A stretch of 64,000 bases of DNA from Brachyspira murdochii DSM 12563 (GTDB taxonomy: Bacteria; Spirochaetota; Brachyspiria; Brachyspirales; Brachyspiraceae). Where the stretch lies: the NCBI RefSeq assembly GCF_000092845.1, contig NC_014150.1:558001-622000 (forward strand), given 5' to 3'. The notes below the pieces were generated by a model. The model ran no database searches, was not told where the DNA came from, and was given only the letters and a program-made list of their open reading frames with translations. Of the stretch, positions 27,045 through 34,992 are shown piece after piece; the first letter of the stretch is position 1, and every line of letters begins with the position of its first letter. The position numbers and the translations under genes were made by a program.

Positions 27045-28235
27045 TTAAGAAAATTTAATTTTAAAGAAATTGCGTTTTCCTACTTTTAAAATGCCCTCTT
27101 TAGAAATTAAAGTATTTATATCATTAATTTTTTCATTATCCAAACTAACGCTTCCCTGAGAAACAAGTCTTTTCAAATTTGATTTACTCTCAGAAGGCAT
27201 ACAAACAGACAATATATTTAAAATATTATCATCTTTATTAATTGAAACTTCATCAATTTCATCAGGAAGCCCCTTTGAGCTAAATATCCTTTTAAACTCC
27301 TCTTCAGCATTATTAGCTTCTTCTTCACCATGATATATTTTTACTATCTCTTTTGCCAATATTCCTTTAATATTTCTAGGGTTCTCTCCATTTTCCATAG
27401 ATTTAGTATAATTTTTTATATCTTCTATAGGTATATCAGTAAGAAGCTCCATATATTTAGAAATCAAATTATCTGGTATACTCATAGCCTTTCCATACAT
27501 ATCTTTAGCACTGTCATATATACCAATATAATTACCAAGAGATTTACTCATCTTCTCTACACCGTCAAGTCCTTCTAATAAAGGAACTGTTATAACAGCC
27601 TGAGGAGATAATCCGTACTCTTTCATCAAAGTTCTTCCTACAAGCAAATTAAATTTCTGATCATTTCCTCCAAGCTCAACATCGCATTCCAAAGCAACAG
27701 AGTCATATCCTTGAGCTAAAGGATACAAAAACTCCATAATACTTATAGGCTGACCATTTTTATATCTCTTAGAAAAATCATCTCTTTCTATCATCTGAGC
27801 TACTGTATATCTTGAGGTTAATCCTAATACATCAGCAAAACTCATTTTTTCAAGCCATTTAGAATTAAACTCTACTATAGTTTTTTCCGGGTCTAAAATC
27901 TTAAAAACCTGCTGTTTATAAGTTTCAGCATTTTTTAATACATCTTCTAAAGTAAGTCTAGGTCTGGTTTTAGTTTTCCCTGAGGGATCTCCTATTCTTC
28001 CAGTAAAATCCCCTATTAAAAATACTACTTTATGACCCAATAACTGAAAATGTCTCATCTTTCTCAAAAGTACAGTATGCCCTAAATGTATATCCGGTGC
28101 TGTAGGATCAAAACCTGCTTTTACTGTTAATTGTTTTCCGCTTTTTAATTTTTCTTTTATTTCTTCAAGTCCTATAACTTCGCTTATACCGCGTGTAATT
28201 AATTCTATAGATTCTTCTACAGTGTATTTTTCCAT
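27045..28235 (-). CDS. tyrS: tyrosyl-tRNA synthetase
   Basis: The 396-aa class I synthetase charges tRNA-Tyr. HLGH at residues 50-53 is the HIGH motif and KMSKS lies near 234. The [18 protein letters not shown] segment marks the TyrZ-like subgroup. An S4 RNA-binding domain occupies the C-terminal 70 residues. A promoter TTGACT-N17-TATTAT lies upstream at 28283-28311. lptD follows after 27 bases, joining a translation gene with envelope genes in one transcript. Confidence 0.95.
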   Translation of the reverse strand: MEKYTVEESIELITRGISEVIGLEEIKEKLKSGKQLTVKAGFDPTAPDIHLGHTVLLRKMRHFQLLGHKVVFLIGDFTGRIGDPSGKTKTRPRLTLEDVLKNAETYKQQVFKILDPEKTIVEFNSKWLEKMSFADVLGLTSRYTVAQMIERDDFSKRYKNGQPISIMEFLYPLAQGYDSVALECDVELGGNDQKFNLLVGRTLMKEYGLSPQAVITVPLLEGLDGVEKMSKSLGNYIGIYDSAKDMYGKAMSIPDNLISKYMELLTDIPIEDIKNYTKSMENGENPRNIKGILAKEIVKIYHGEEEANNAEEEFKRIFSSKGLPDEIDEVSINKDDNILNILSVCMPSESKSNLKRLVSQGSVSLDNEKINDINTLISKEGILKVGKRNFFKIKFS

Positions 28236-28282
28236 AATGATTAACCCTTTTATAAATAAAAAATATTATAATACAGATACTA

Positions 28283-28311
28283 ATAATAATGTAAATTTTA
28301 ATTAAAGTCAA
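28283..28311 (-). promoter_or_regulatory. promoter of the tyrS-lptD-ankyrin unit
   Basis: On the minus strand TTGACT (28311-28306), 17-base spacer, TATTAT (28288-28283); start expected near 28276, about 40 bases before tyrS. Confidence 0.65.
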
Positions 28312-28393
28312 ATATCATTTTTTATTATGTTAATTTTATAGTAATAAAATGAAAATCATATACAATAAAAATTAATATATTATTGTATTAATA

Positions 28394-29473
28394 TTATTTT
28401 ATAATCATTTCTTTAGTAAAACTATTTAAACTTCTATGTCCGTCTTTAGTTACAAGTATCAAATCCTCTATTCTAACACCTATATTTTCATCCTTGCAAT
28501 AAATACCCGGCTCTATAGAGAATATCATACCTTCTTTAAGATTAGCATGATGAATGGAGCTTACATCTCCGTATTCATGAACGTCCATACCTATACAATG
28601 ACCAGTTCTGTGAGTAAAATATTCTCCGTATCCTTTTTCTGTTATATACGAACGTGCTTCATTATCTATATCTGAAAATTTTAATCCTTCTTTTACTTTA
28701 TCAATAGCCATTTCATTTGCAGTTTTTACTATATTATATATTTTTTTAGCTTCTTCATTAGGCTCTCCAAAAAATATAGTCCTTGTCATATCAGAACAAT
28801 ATCCGTCATATATACAGCCCATATCTATAACCAAACAGCCATTATCACCTATAATGGTATCTCCAGTAGAATAATGCGGATTTGCTGCATTAGCTCCAAA
28901 AGCTATAATAGGCTCAAATGAAAAACCTGCATCATCTGCCCCATTTCTCTTATATATAAGTTTTAATTCCTCTAAAACGTCAATTTCTTTAATACCTGAT
29001 TTAATAAAATTAATAATATCATTCATACTTTTATCATTAATCTCAGAGGCTTTAATCATCTTTTTTATCTCTTCTTCGTCCTTCTGCATTCTCACATAAT
29101 CTATACAGCTTGATGCATTTAAATAACTTTCTGCGATATTAAGCTCCATCATCTCAAGCAAAAAATTGGATGTCATTACCTTATCTATTCCTATATTTTT
29201 ATCTTTACGAACAAACTTTGATAATTTCTTTACAGCACTTTCAGCATCAGAATAATATAAAATATCTATATCATTATTATTTAATGGAAAAAGCTGATTA
29301 TTGATAAGATGAACCTCATTATCCTGATTAATATAAAGACCTAAAAATCTCTCGCCAGAATGTATATTGATATTAGTTAAATAATATATTGACATTCTGT
29401 CTGTTATAACAAACTGATAAATATTTTTTTCTTTCATAGAGTTGATAACTCTTTTTAATCTATTAATATTCAT
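28394..29473 (-). CDS. M24-family aminopeptidase (Xaa-Pro type)
   Basis: The 359-aa protein has a creatinase-like N domain (about 1-125) and a pita-bread peptidase domain. The five metal ligands are present: Asp in VIDMGCIYDGYCSDMTRT (two), His in HRTGHCIGMDVHE, Glu in SIEPGIY and Glu in GVRIEDLI. By family it removes N-terminal residues before proline with two metal ions in the cytoplasm. A second M24 gene (30164) lies on the other side of aroQ on the opposite strand; the two proteins share architecture but are diverged. Confidence 0.88.
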   Translation of the reverse strand: MNINRLKRVINSMKEKNIYQFVITDRMSIYYLTNINIHSGERFLGLYINQDNEVHLINNQLFPLNNNDIDILYYSDAESAVKKLSKFVRKDKNIGIDKVMTSNFLLEMMELNIAESYLNASSCIDYVRMQKDEEEIKKMIKASEINDKSMNDIINFIKSGIKEIDVLEELKLIYKRNGADDAGFSFEPIIAFGANAANPHYSTGDTIIGDNGCLVIDMGCIYDGYCSDMTRTIFFGEPNEEAKKIYNIVKTANEMAIDKVKEGLKFSDIDNEARSYITEKGYGEYFTHRTGHCIGMDVHEYGDVSSIHHANLKEGMIFSIEPGIYCKDENIGVRIEDLILVTKDGHRSLNSFTKEMIIK

Positions 29474-29704
29474 AATAATTCCTCATCATTCATTTAAAAA
29501 TTGAGAACTATTATATACCTAATATATTATTTGTATATAATTTTTTTATGCATAATTATAAACAAAATTAAATACATTAATATTATAATCAAAAACTATC
29601 ATAATTATTTATAACAAATTAACATAACACAATTATGATATTTGATTTTTTTTGTAATAGGTATATTATTAATAGAAATCAAAATTCTTTATAAAAAGGC
29701 TTAT

Positions 29705-30145
29705 ATGAATATATTAGTTATCAACGGTCCTAATACAAATATGCTTGGTGCAGCACAAACTGAAATTTTTGGAAACACAACACTGGGAAATATTGAAAAA
29801 AAAATTAAAGAAGCAGCATTAGGCAGTGCTAAAGTATCATTCTTTCAGTCAAACCATGAAGGAGCTATAATAGACAGAATACATAGGGCTTATGACGAAA
29901 GTACGGACTACATTATTATAAATGCAGGAGCATATGCCAATACTTCTATAGCAATAAGAGATGCATTTCTTGCTACGAATATACCTTTTGTAGAAGTAAG
30001 TATGCGAAATATTTATGCAGCTGAAAATTATAGAGCTAAAAGTTATTTGTCTGATATAGCATTAGGAGTAATTACGGGTTTTGGAGATAATAGTTATATA
30101 TTAGCTTTGGCTCATTTGCTGTCTATACAAAAAAGAAATAATTAA
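29705..30145 (+). CDS. aroQ: type II 3-dehydroquinate dehydratase
   Basis: The third enzyme of the shikimate pathway, 146 aa from the ATG at 29705. This start gives the classic opening MNILVINGPNTNMLG. The 21 codons upstream of it, from 29642, are not homologous to the family. The catalytic FQSNHEGAIIDRIHRA (with the His-Glu pair) and INAGAYANTSIAIRDA match the dodecameric type II enzymes. An M24 peptidase gene follows 18 bases later. Confidence 0.95.
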   Translation: MNILVINGPNTNMLGAAQTEIFGNTTLGNIEKKIKEAALGSAKVSFFQSNHEGAIIDRIHRAYDESTDYIIINAGAYANTSIAIRDAFLATNIPFVEVSMRNIYAAENYRAKSYLSDIALGVITGFGDNSYILALAHLLSIQKRNN

Positions 30146-30163
30146 TATAAACGGAGTTTGAAA

Positions 30164-31279
30164 ATGTGTAAATTGACTTTAAATGAAAGCGGTGAAAACA
30201 AAAAATTTGATTATGATTCTAGGTTAAACAGATTATTAAAACTGACAAAAGAAAATTTGCTCATAACCAAAAATGAAAATATATTTTATCTAACAGGATT
30301 TAAAGGCACTGCAGGCTGGCTTCTTATTAGCGGCGGAAAAAAATATTTATTTGTAGATTCAAGATACTCTGAACATGCTACAAAAGTTACACATAAAACT
30401 ACTGTTATACTTGTAGCAACTACATATGCTGATGCTTTAGCAGAGTTCTGCAAAGAAAATAATATAAAAGAAGTGTATGCTGCTAAAAGCGGACTTTATC
30501 TTGCTGAATATGAAGCTATAGTTTCGGCAATGGTTAATAGTTCTATAAAAATAGGAATAAGCAAAATAGATGCTGATGTCATAAGACAGGTAAAGGAAAA
30601 AGCAGAAATTAAAATAATAAAAGACAATTTAAATAGAGCTGAAAAAGCCATGACTAAAATGCTTGCTTTTGTAAAAGAAGGGGTAACAGAAAATGAACTT
30701 GCAGCTGAACTTGAATATCAAATGCGTAAGGAAGGCGGAGATAAAACTGCATTTGATACTATTTTGCTTTTTGGAGATAGAACTTCTCTTCCTCATGGGG
30801 TACCTTCAGATAGAAAATTAAAATTAGGCGACAATATACTTATGGATTTTGGTCTGTCAAAAGACGGATACAAAAGCGATATCACTAGAACATTTTTCTT
30901 TGGTAAGGGAGAGCATTTTGAAGAGATGAGCAAAATATACAATATAGTAAGAACAGCACATCTCAAAGCAATAGAAGCTGTACACTCTGGAGTATTAGGT
31001 AAAGAAGTTGATAAAGCAGCAAGAGAAATTATAAAAAGTAATGGATACGGACAATATTTCGGACATGGACTTGGTCATAGTGTTGGTCTTGAAATACATG
31101 AATCTCCTAGACTTTCACCATTAGTTGACCATATACTTGACGGAGGCTCTATTGTTACTATTGAACCCGGTATATATGTTCCTAATTTGGGTGGGGTTAG
31201 AATAGAAAATATGGTAATAGTTACAAAAGAAGGCGGAGTTTCTATGAACAATACCCCTACTGATCTTATAGTATTATAA
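30164..31279 (+). CDS. M24-family aminopeptidase (Xaa-Pro, PepP/PepQ-like)
   Basis: From the ATG at 30164 (CGGAG 7 bases upstream) the product is 371 aa; an in-frame TTG at 30158 is too close to the ribosome site. The N-terminal creatinase domain is followed by the metal centre: ILMDFGLSKDGYKSDITRT (two Asp), FGHGLGHSVGLEIHE (His), VTIEPGIYVP (Glu) and GGVRIENMV (Glu). It is a cytoplasmic proline-specific aminopeptidase by family, co-transcribed with aroQ. Confidence 0.9.
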   Translation: MCKLTLNESGENKKFDYDSRLNRLLKLTKENLLITKNENIFYLTGFKGTAGWLLISGGKKYLFVDSRYSEHATKVTHKTTVILVATTYADALAEFCKENNIKEVYAAKSGLYLAEYEAIVSAMVNSSIKIGISKIDADVIRQVKEKAEIKIIKDNLNRAEKAMTKMLAFVKEGVTENELAAELEYQMRKEGGDKTAFDTILLFGDRTSLPHGVPSDRKLKLGDNILMDFGLSKDGYKSDITRTFFFGKGEHFEEMSKIYNIVRTAHLKAIEAVHSGVLGKEVDKAAREIIKSNGYGQYFGHGLGHSVGLEIHESPRLSPLVDHILDGGSIVTIEPGIYVPNLGGVRIENMVIVTKEGGVSMNNTPTDLIVL

Positions 31280-31286
31280 TAAAATA

Positions 31287-31314
31287 TTGACTTATTCTTT
31301 TTAATATATATAAT
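31287..31314 (+). promoter_or_regulatory. promoter of the HNH nuclease gene
   Basis: TTGACT (31287-31292), 16-base spacer, TATAAT (31309-31314); start expected near 31321, about 55 bases before the ATG. Confidence 0.65.
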
Positions 31315-31375
31315 ATAATTAAAATTAAATAAAAATAGTTATAATATTTTAAACCATTTTAATTAGGAAAAATAT

Positions 31376-31969
31376 ATGGCAAGAAGAAAGAAAAAATCAT
31401 CACCAATATTAATAATACTCGCTATCATAATTGCATCTATCTACTACTATTATAATAAAACAAATACAGAAAAATCTCAAAAACAAACTGTAACAAGATA
31501 TAATAGAGATGATTGGGGAGATTGGATTGATGAGGATAGAGACGGACTTAATACAAGACATGAAGTACTTGCAAGAGAATCGCTAATAAATCCTCTAATA
31601 TCAAATAATAAAGTAATATCAGGGAAATGGTACGATAAGTTTACAGGAAAATATTTTACCAATGCTAGAGATTTGGACATAGATCATTTAGTACCTTTAA
31701 AAAATGCCTATGAAAGCGGTGCAAGTAATTGGAGCAAAGAAAAGAAAAATGAATATTATAATTATATGAAAAATGAAAATCATTTAATAGCCGTATCAAA
31801 AGAAGCAAACCGATCTAAAGGTGATAAATCTCCAGTTGAATGGCTGCCTCCCAATGAAGAATATCAATGCGAATATGTGCGTGAATGGTATAAAATAAAA
31901 ACTGATTGGGGGCTTACTATAGAAGAAGGTTTTGATGAAGTTTCAAACAGAGTATGCCGAGGAAAATGA
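31376..31969 (+). CDS. membrane-anchored or secreted HNH nuclease (DUF1524/GmrSD C-terminal type)
   Basis: The 197-aa protein begins with a basic stretch and one hydrophobic segment (SSPILIILAIIIASIYYYY), so the rest is outside the cytoplasm. The nuclease part shows DIDHLVPLKNAYESGASNW (His-based metal-finger motif), ANRSKGDKSPVEWLPP and a C-terminal CEYVREWYKIKTDWGLTI. These are the marks of the DUF1524 HNH family that includes secreted nucleases. Two Cys may form a disulphide. It may scavenge DNA or act on competitors; no immunity gene is apparent next to it. Confidence 0.8.
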   Translation: MARRKKKSSPILIILAIIIASIYYYYNKTNTEKSQKQTVTRYNRDDWGDWIDEDRDGLNTRHEVLARESLINPLISNNKVISGKWYDKFTGKYFTNARDLDIDHLVPLKNAYESGASNWSKEKKNEYYNYMKNENHLIAVSKEANRSKGDKSPVEWLPPNEEYQCEYVREWYKIKTDWGLTIEEGFDEVSNRVCRGK

Positions 31970-31972
31970 TTA

Positions 31973-32302
31973 TTATTTATCTTTATTAGCCATATAAGCA
32001 AAACTGTCAAAATATTTCATAATACTTTCATCTGTATGAAATTCATTATCTCCAAGAAGGTAATCGCATATAACTTCTCTAAGCCTTGTAAACTCTTTAA
32101 TACTATGCTTTTTATATTGTGCTTCTATAGTTAAATCAATTAATTCTAATGCTCTGTAAGCTGCATTTTTAGAATACTCTACATTATTTTTCTTTTTAAA
32201 AGATATTGCTCTGTATACTTCACTTCCAATATTGCCCATCTGCTGTGCTAAAGTAAAAGTTTTCCATCTGCCATTAGCTAAATCTTTGTGTACATATCCC
32301 AT
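31973..32302 (-). CDS. small conserved protein, partner of the DUF5674-like gene
   Basis: A 109-aa, mostly helical cytoplasmic protein. GRWKTFTLAQQMGNIGSEVYRAI and ALELIDLTIEAQYKK, then LREVICDYLLGDNEFHT, recall a widespread short family that I remember beside DUF5674 genes; I cannot name its function. It begins 9 bases after the DUF5674-like stop and is surely in the same transcript. It ends 3 bases before the convergent nuclease gene. Confidence 0.65.
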   Translation of the reverse strand: MGYVHKDLANGRWKTFTLAQQMGNIGSEVYRAISFKKKNNVEYSKNAAYRALELIDLTIEAQYKKHSIKEFTRLREVICDYLLGDNEFHTDESIMKYFDSFAYMANKDK

Positions 32303-32311
32303 AACATCACC

Positions 32312-32602
32312 CTATCTTTTTACAATATTATTAATAATATTTATTATATCATTTCTAATATTCTCATCTTCAACATATCTTGTTTTATTATTATATATAG
32401 GGCGTATATTGATAAGCGAATCAAATTCTATAAAATCTTCTAATTCTGGATATATATTAATTCCCCATAAATCTCTTTGAGAAGATCCATTTTCTATTAA
32501 TAAAGCCTCTAAATCACTATGAAGTTCAGCATCTAATGCTAAATATTTTTTTTCTATATCAACAACACCTTTGACCATTTCTGGAAAAAAATTACCTAGC
32601 AT
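32312..32602 (-). CDS. DUF5674-like protein, start probably frameshifted
   Basis: From ATG 32602 the protein is 96 aa and ends in a pattern I associate with DUF5674: LEALLIENGSSQRDLWGINI and FIEFDSLINIRPIYNN. The family normally begins about a dozen residues earlier. That part (KYSIDLEEIKN) is open in the same frame but has no start codon. An ATG at 32642, 4 bases after the mltG stop, would supply MIK if the A4 tract behind it were A3. So this is either a shortened N terminus, a recent one-base insertion, or a sequencing error. Function unknown. Confidence 0.7.
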   Translation of the reverse strand: MLGNFFPEMVKGVVDIEKKYLALDAELHSDLEALLIENGSSQRDLWGINIYPELEDFIEFDSLINIRPIYNNKTRYVEDENIRNDIINIINNIVKR

Positions 32603-32646
32603 ATTTTTTATCTCTTCTAAATCAATACTATATTTTAATCATAAAC

Positions 32647-33654
32647 TTATCTCTTAAAAATATATCTGTTAATATTTTCAACATGCTCTTCATAAGTAAC
32701 AGAAAAAGCATGTTTACCAGTACCGTCAGCGACAAAGAAAATATAATCCGTATCCGCAGGATTTAAAGCAGCCTCTATAGCTTTAGCCCCAGCAGAACAT
32801 ATAGGACCCGGAGGAAGTCCAGTATTTTTATATGTATTATAAGGATGCTCCATACGAAGATCAGCATATTTAAGATTTGGTTTTTCTATATAATCGCCTT
32901 TTACCAAAGTCATAGCATATATTGTTGTAGGATCTGCTTCAAGTCTTTTATCAATATTTAATCTGTTATAGTATACTGAAGATATAAGTTTAGGATCATC
33001 TAAAGGTCCCATTTCCTTTTCTACTATAGAAGCCATAGTAAGCACTTCATGAACACTGCGTCCTATTTTTTTGGCTCTGTCTTCCAAATCTGGGAACTGT
33101 TTAAATAATGAATCTATCATATATGTAACTAATACTTTTGTAGGATTGCCTTTAACTATATAGTATGTAGAAGGAAATATATATCCCTCAACACTGTCGG
33201 AAGGAATATTGTATTTTTGCAGTATTTCTTTGTCATGGCATACTTCTAAAAACTCTTTTTTTGTAGTAAATCCTTGAGCCTCAAGATAAGCACCTATCTC
33301 ATAAATATTTTTTCCTTCAGCAATAGTAAGCCTCACCATAGCCTGCTTACCGCTGTTAAGATGCTTCATAATATCTATCATACTCATACTTCTATCTACC
33401 TGATAATATCCGCTTAAAAGTTTTCTGTCGTATTTTAGATATTTAGCAAAAGCAACAAATATTTTTGAATTTCTTATAAGTCCCTGAAGCTCTAATTTTT
33501 TAGCTATTGTAGAAGCACCTTCTCCCTGCTTTATTTCAAAATATACTTTCTCACTATCACCGCCTACTGGGCTAATCATGTATTGTATAAATGCCACAGA
33601 TGAGGCTGATACTATAGCAGCTAATATTATTAATATAATAAGTAATTTTTTCAT
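32647..33654 (-). CDS. mltG: endolytic murein transglycosylase
   Basis: The 335-aa protein has one N-terminal membrane helix (LLIILIILAAIVSASSVAFI), a LysM-like section and the YceG catalytic domain. MASIVEKEMG carries the catalytic Glu; ADPTTIYA and YNTYKNTGLPPGPI follow, with DYIFFVADGTGKHAFS near the end. It cleaves nascent glycan strands in the periplasm and ends peptidoglycan polymerisation. It is downstream of hisS (73-base gap) and upstream of the DUF5674 pair. Confidence 0.93.
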   Translation of the reverse strand: MKKLLIILIILAAIVSASSVAFIQYMISPVGGDSEKVYFEIKQGEGASTIAKKLELQGLIRNSKIFVAFAKYLKYDRKLLSGYYQVDRSMSMIDIMKHLNSGKQAMVRLTIAEGKNIYEIGAYLEAQGFTTKKEFLEVCHDKEILQKYNIPSDSVEGYIFPSTYYIVKGNPTKVLVTYMIDSLFKQFPDLEDRAKKIGRSVHEVLTMASIVEKEMGPLDDPKLISSVYYNRLNIDKRLEADPTTIYAMTLVKGDYIEKPNLKYADLRMEHPYNTYKNTGLPPGPICSAGAKAIEAALNPADTDYIFFVADGTGKHAFSVTYEEHVENINRYIFKR

Positions 33655-33727
33655 AACTATTCTCTATATAAATTATTATTCTCAGATTAAAACAGATGAT
33701 TAATCTTTATGTAATAAGTTTTTAATA

Positions 33728-34975
33728 TCATTTAATATTGGAATGTATATCATTTAATGATACTTCTTTCTCTTCGCCAGTGTCCATATTTTTTAATTTA
33801 CACATTTCTCTTTTCAGCTCATCTTCTCCAAGAACTAAAGCATATTTTGCATTTCTTTTATTTGCAGATTTAAACTGACTTTTTACAGACTTACAAGCAA
33901 AATCATAATCACAGCTTATATTATTAGCTCTTAATGTCTGCATAACTTTCAAAACATTATTTTCAGTTTCTTTAAAAGCAACAATGAAAACATCAAGCCT
34001 ATCAGTAATAATATTATTCTGACTTTCAAGTACAAGCAAAAGCCTCTCAATACCCATAGCACTTCCTACAGCAGGAACATCTTTACCATTATTAAAAAGA
34101 CCAATCAAATTATCATATCTTCCGCCGCCAAGTATAGCACTTTGAGCTCCTAATGCATTAGTCTGTACCTCAAAAGCAGTTTTTGTATAATAATCAAGTC
34201 CTCGTACAAGCATATGATCAACTGTAAAGTTCTGACCTATTCTAGTAAGCTCATCGCATAATTTATCAAAATGCTCTTTACACTCATCGCATACATAATC
34301 ATAAAATTTTGGTATATCTTTTATAGTTTCTTTGCATTTCTCATTTTTGCAGTCTAATATTCTTAAAATATTTCCTTCATATCTTTTTTGGCAGGTTTCG
34401 CAAAGCTCATCTTTTCTGCTTCCTATAGCTTCTTTAAGAGCATTATTATAAGATGGTTTGCATTTAGAACAGCCTACTGTATTTATTAAAAGATTTACAT
34501 TATCAATTCCAAACTCTTTTAATACATTTATATTAAGAAGAATTATTTCAGCATCTATTAAAGGAGAAGTTCCTCCTATACATTCTACACCAAATTGATT
34601 AAACTCTCTGTATCTTCCTTTCTGCGGACGTTCTGCTCTGTACATAGTACCTAAATAAAATAATTTATTTATAGCAAACTCATTTTGCATAGAGTTTTCT
34701 ACATATGCTCTTGCTACAGATGCTGTGCCTTCAGGTCTTAAAGTTAGGGAACGTCCTCCCCTATCTTCAAAAGTAAACATCTCTTTTCCTACAATATCAG
34801 TGCCCTCACCTATTCCTCTTGTAAAAAGATCTGTATATTCAAATAAAGGAGTTCTTATTCTGCCGTATCCGTAAAGTTTTACTATATCTTTTATCTTACT
34901 TTCTATAAACTCCAATCTTTTGGAAGAATCATAGAAAAAATCATTAGTTCCTCTTGGTTTTTTTATATCTAACAT
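33728..34975 (-). CDS. hisS: histidyl-tRNA synthetase
   Basis: The 415-aa class II synthetase charges tRNA-His. It opens with KPRGTNDFFYDSSKRLEFI and has motif 2 (TMYRAERPQKGRYREFNQFG) and the histidine-site LVRGLDYYTKTAFE. An internal Cys-rich insertion contains several C-x2-C or near pairs (CSKC, CETC, CDEC), probably a zinc site. The C-terminal anticodon domain follows from about 325. The duplicated-domain secreted protein gene lies 17 bases upstream. Confidence 0.95.
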   Translation of the reverse strand: MLDIKKPRGTNDFFYDSSKRLEFIESKIKDIVKLYGYGRIRTPLFEYTDLFTRGIGEGTDIVGKEMFTFEDRGGRSLTLRPEGTASVARAYVENSMQNEFAINKLFYLGTMYRAERPQKGRYREFNQFGVECIGGTSPLIDAEIILLNINVLKEFGIDNVNLLINTVGCSKCKPSYNNALKEAIGSRKDELCETCQKRYEGNILRILDCKNEKCKETIKDIPKFYDYVCDECKEHFDKLCDELTRIGQNFTVDHMLVRGLDYYTKTAFEVQTNALGAQSAILGGGRYDNLIGLFNNGKDVPAVGSAMGIERLLLVLESQNNIITDRLDVFIVAFKETENNVLKVMQTLRANNISCDYDFACKSVKSQFKSANKRNAKYALVLGEDELKREMCKLKNMDTGEEKEVSLNDIHSNIK

Positions 34976-34992
34976 CTCTATTTATCCTAGTA

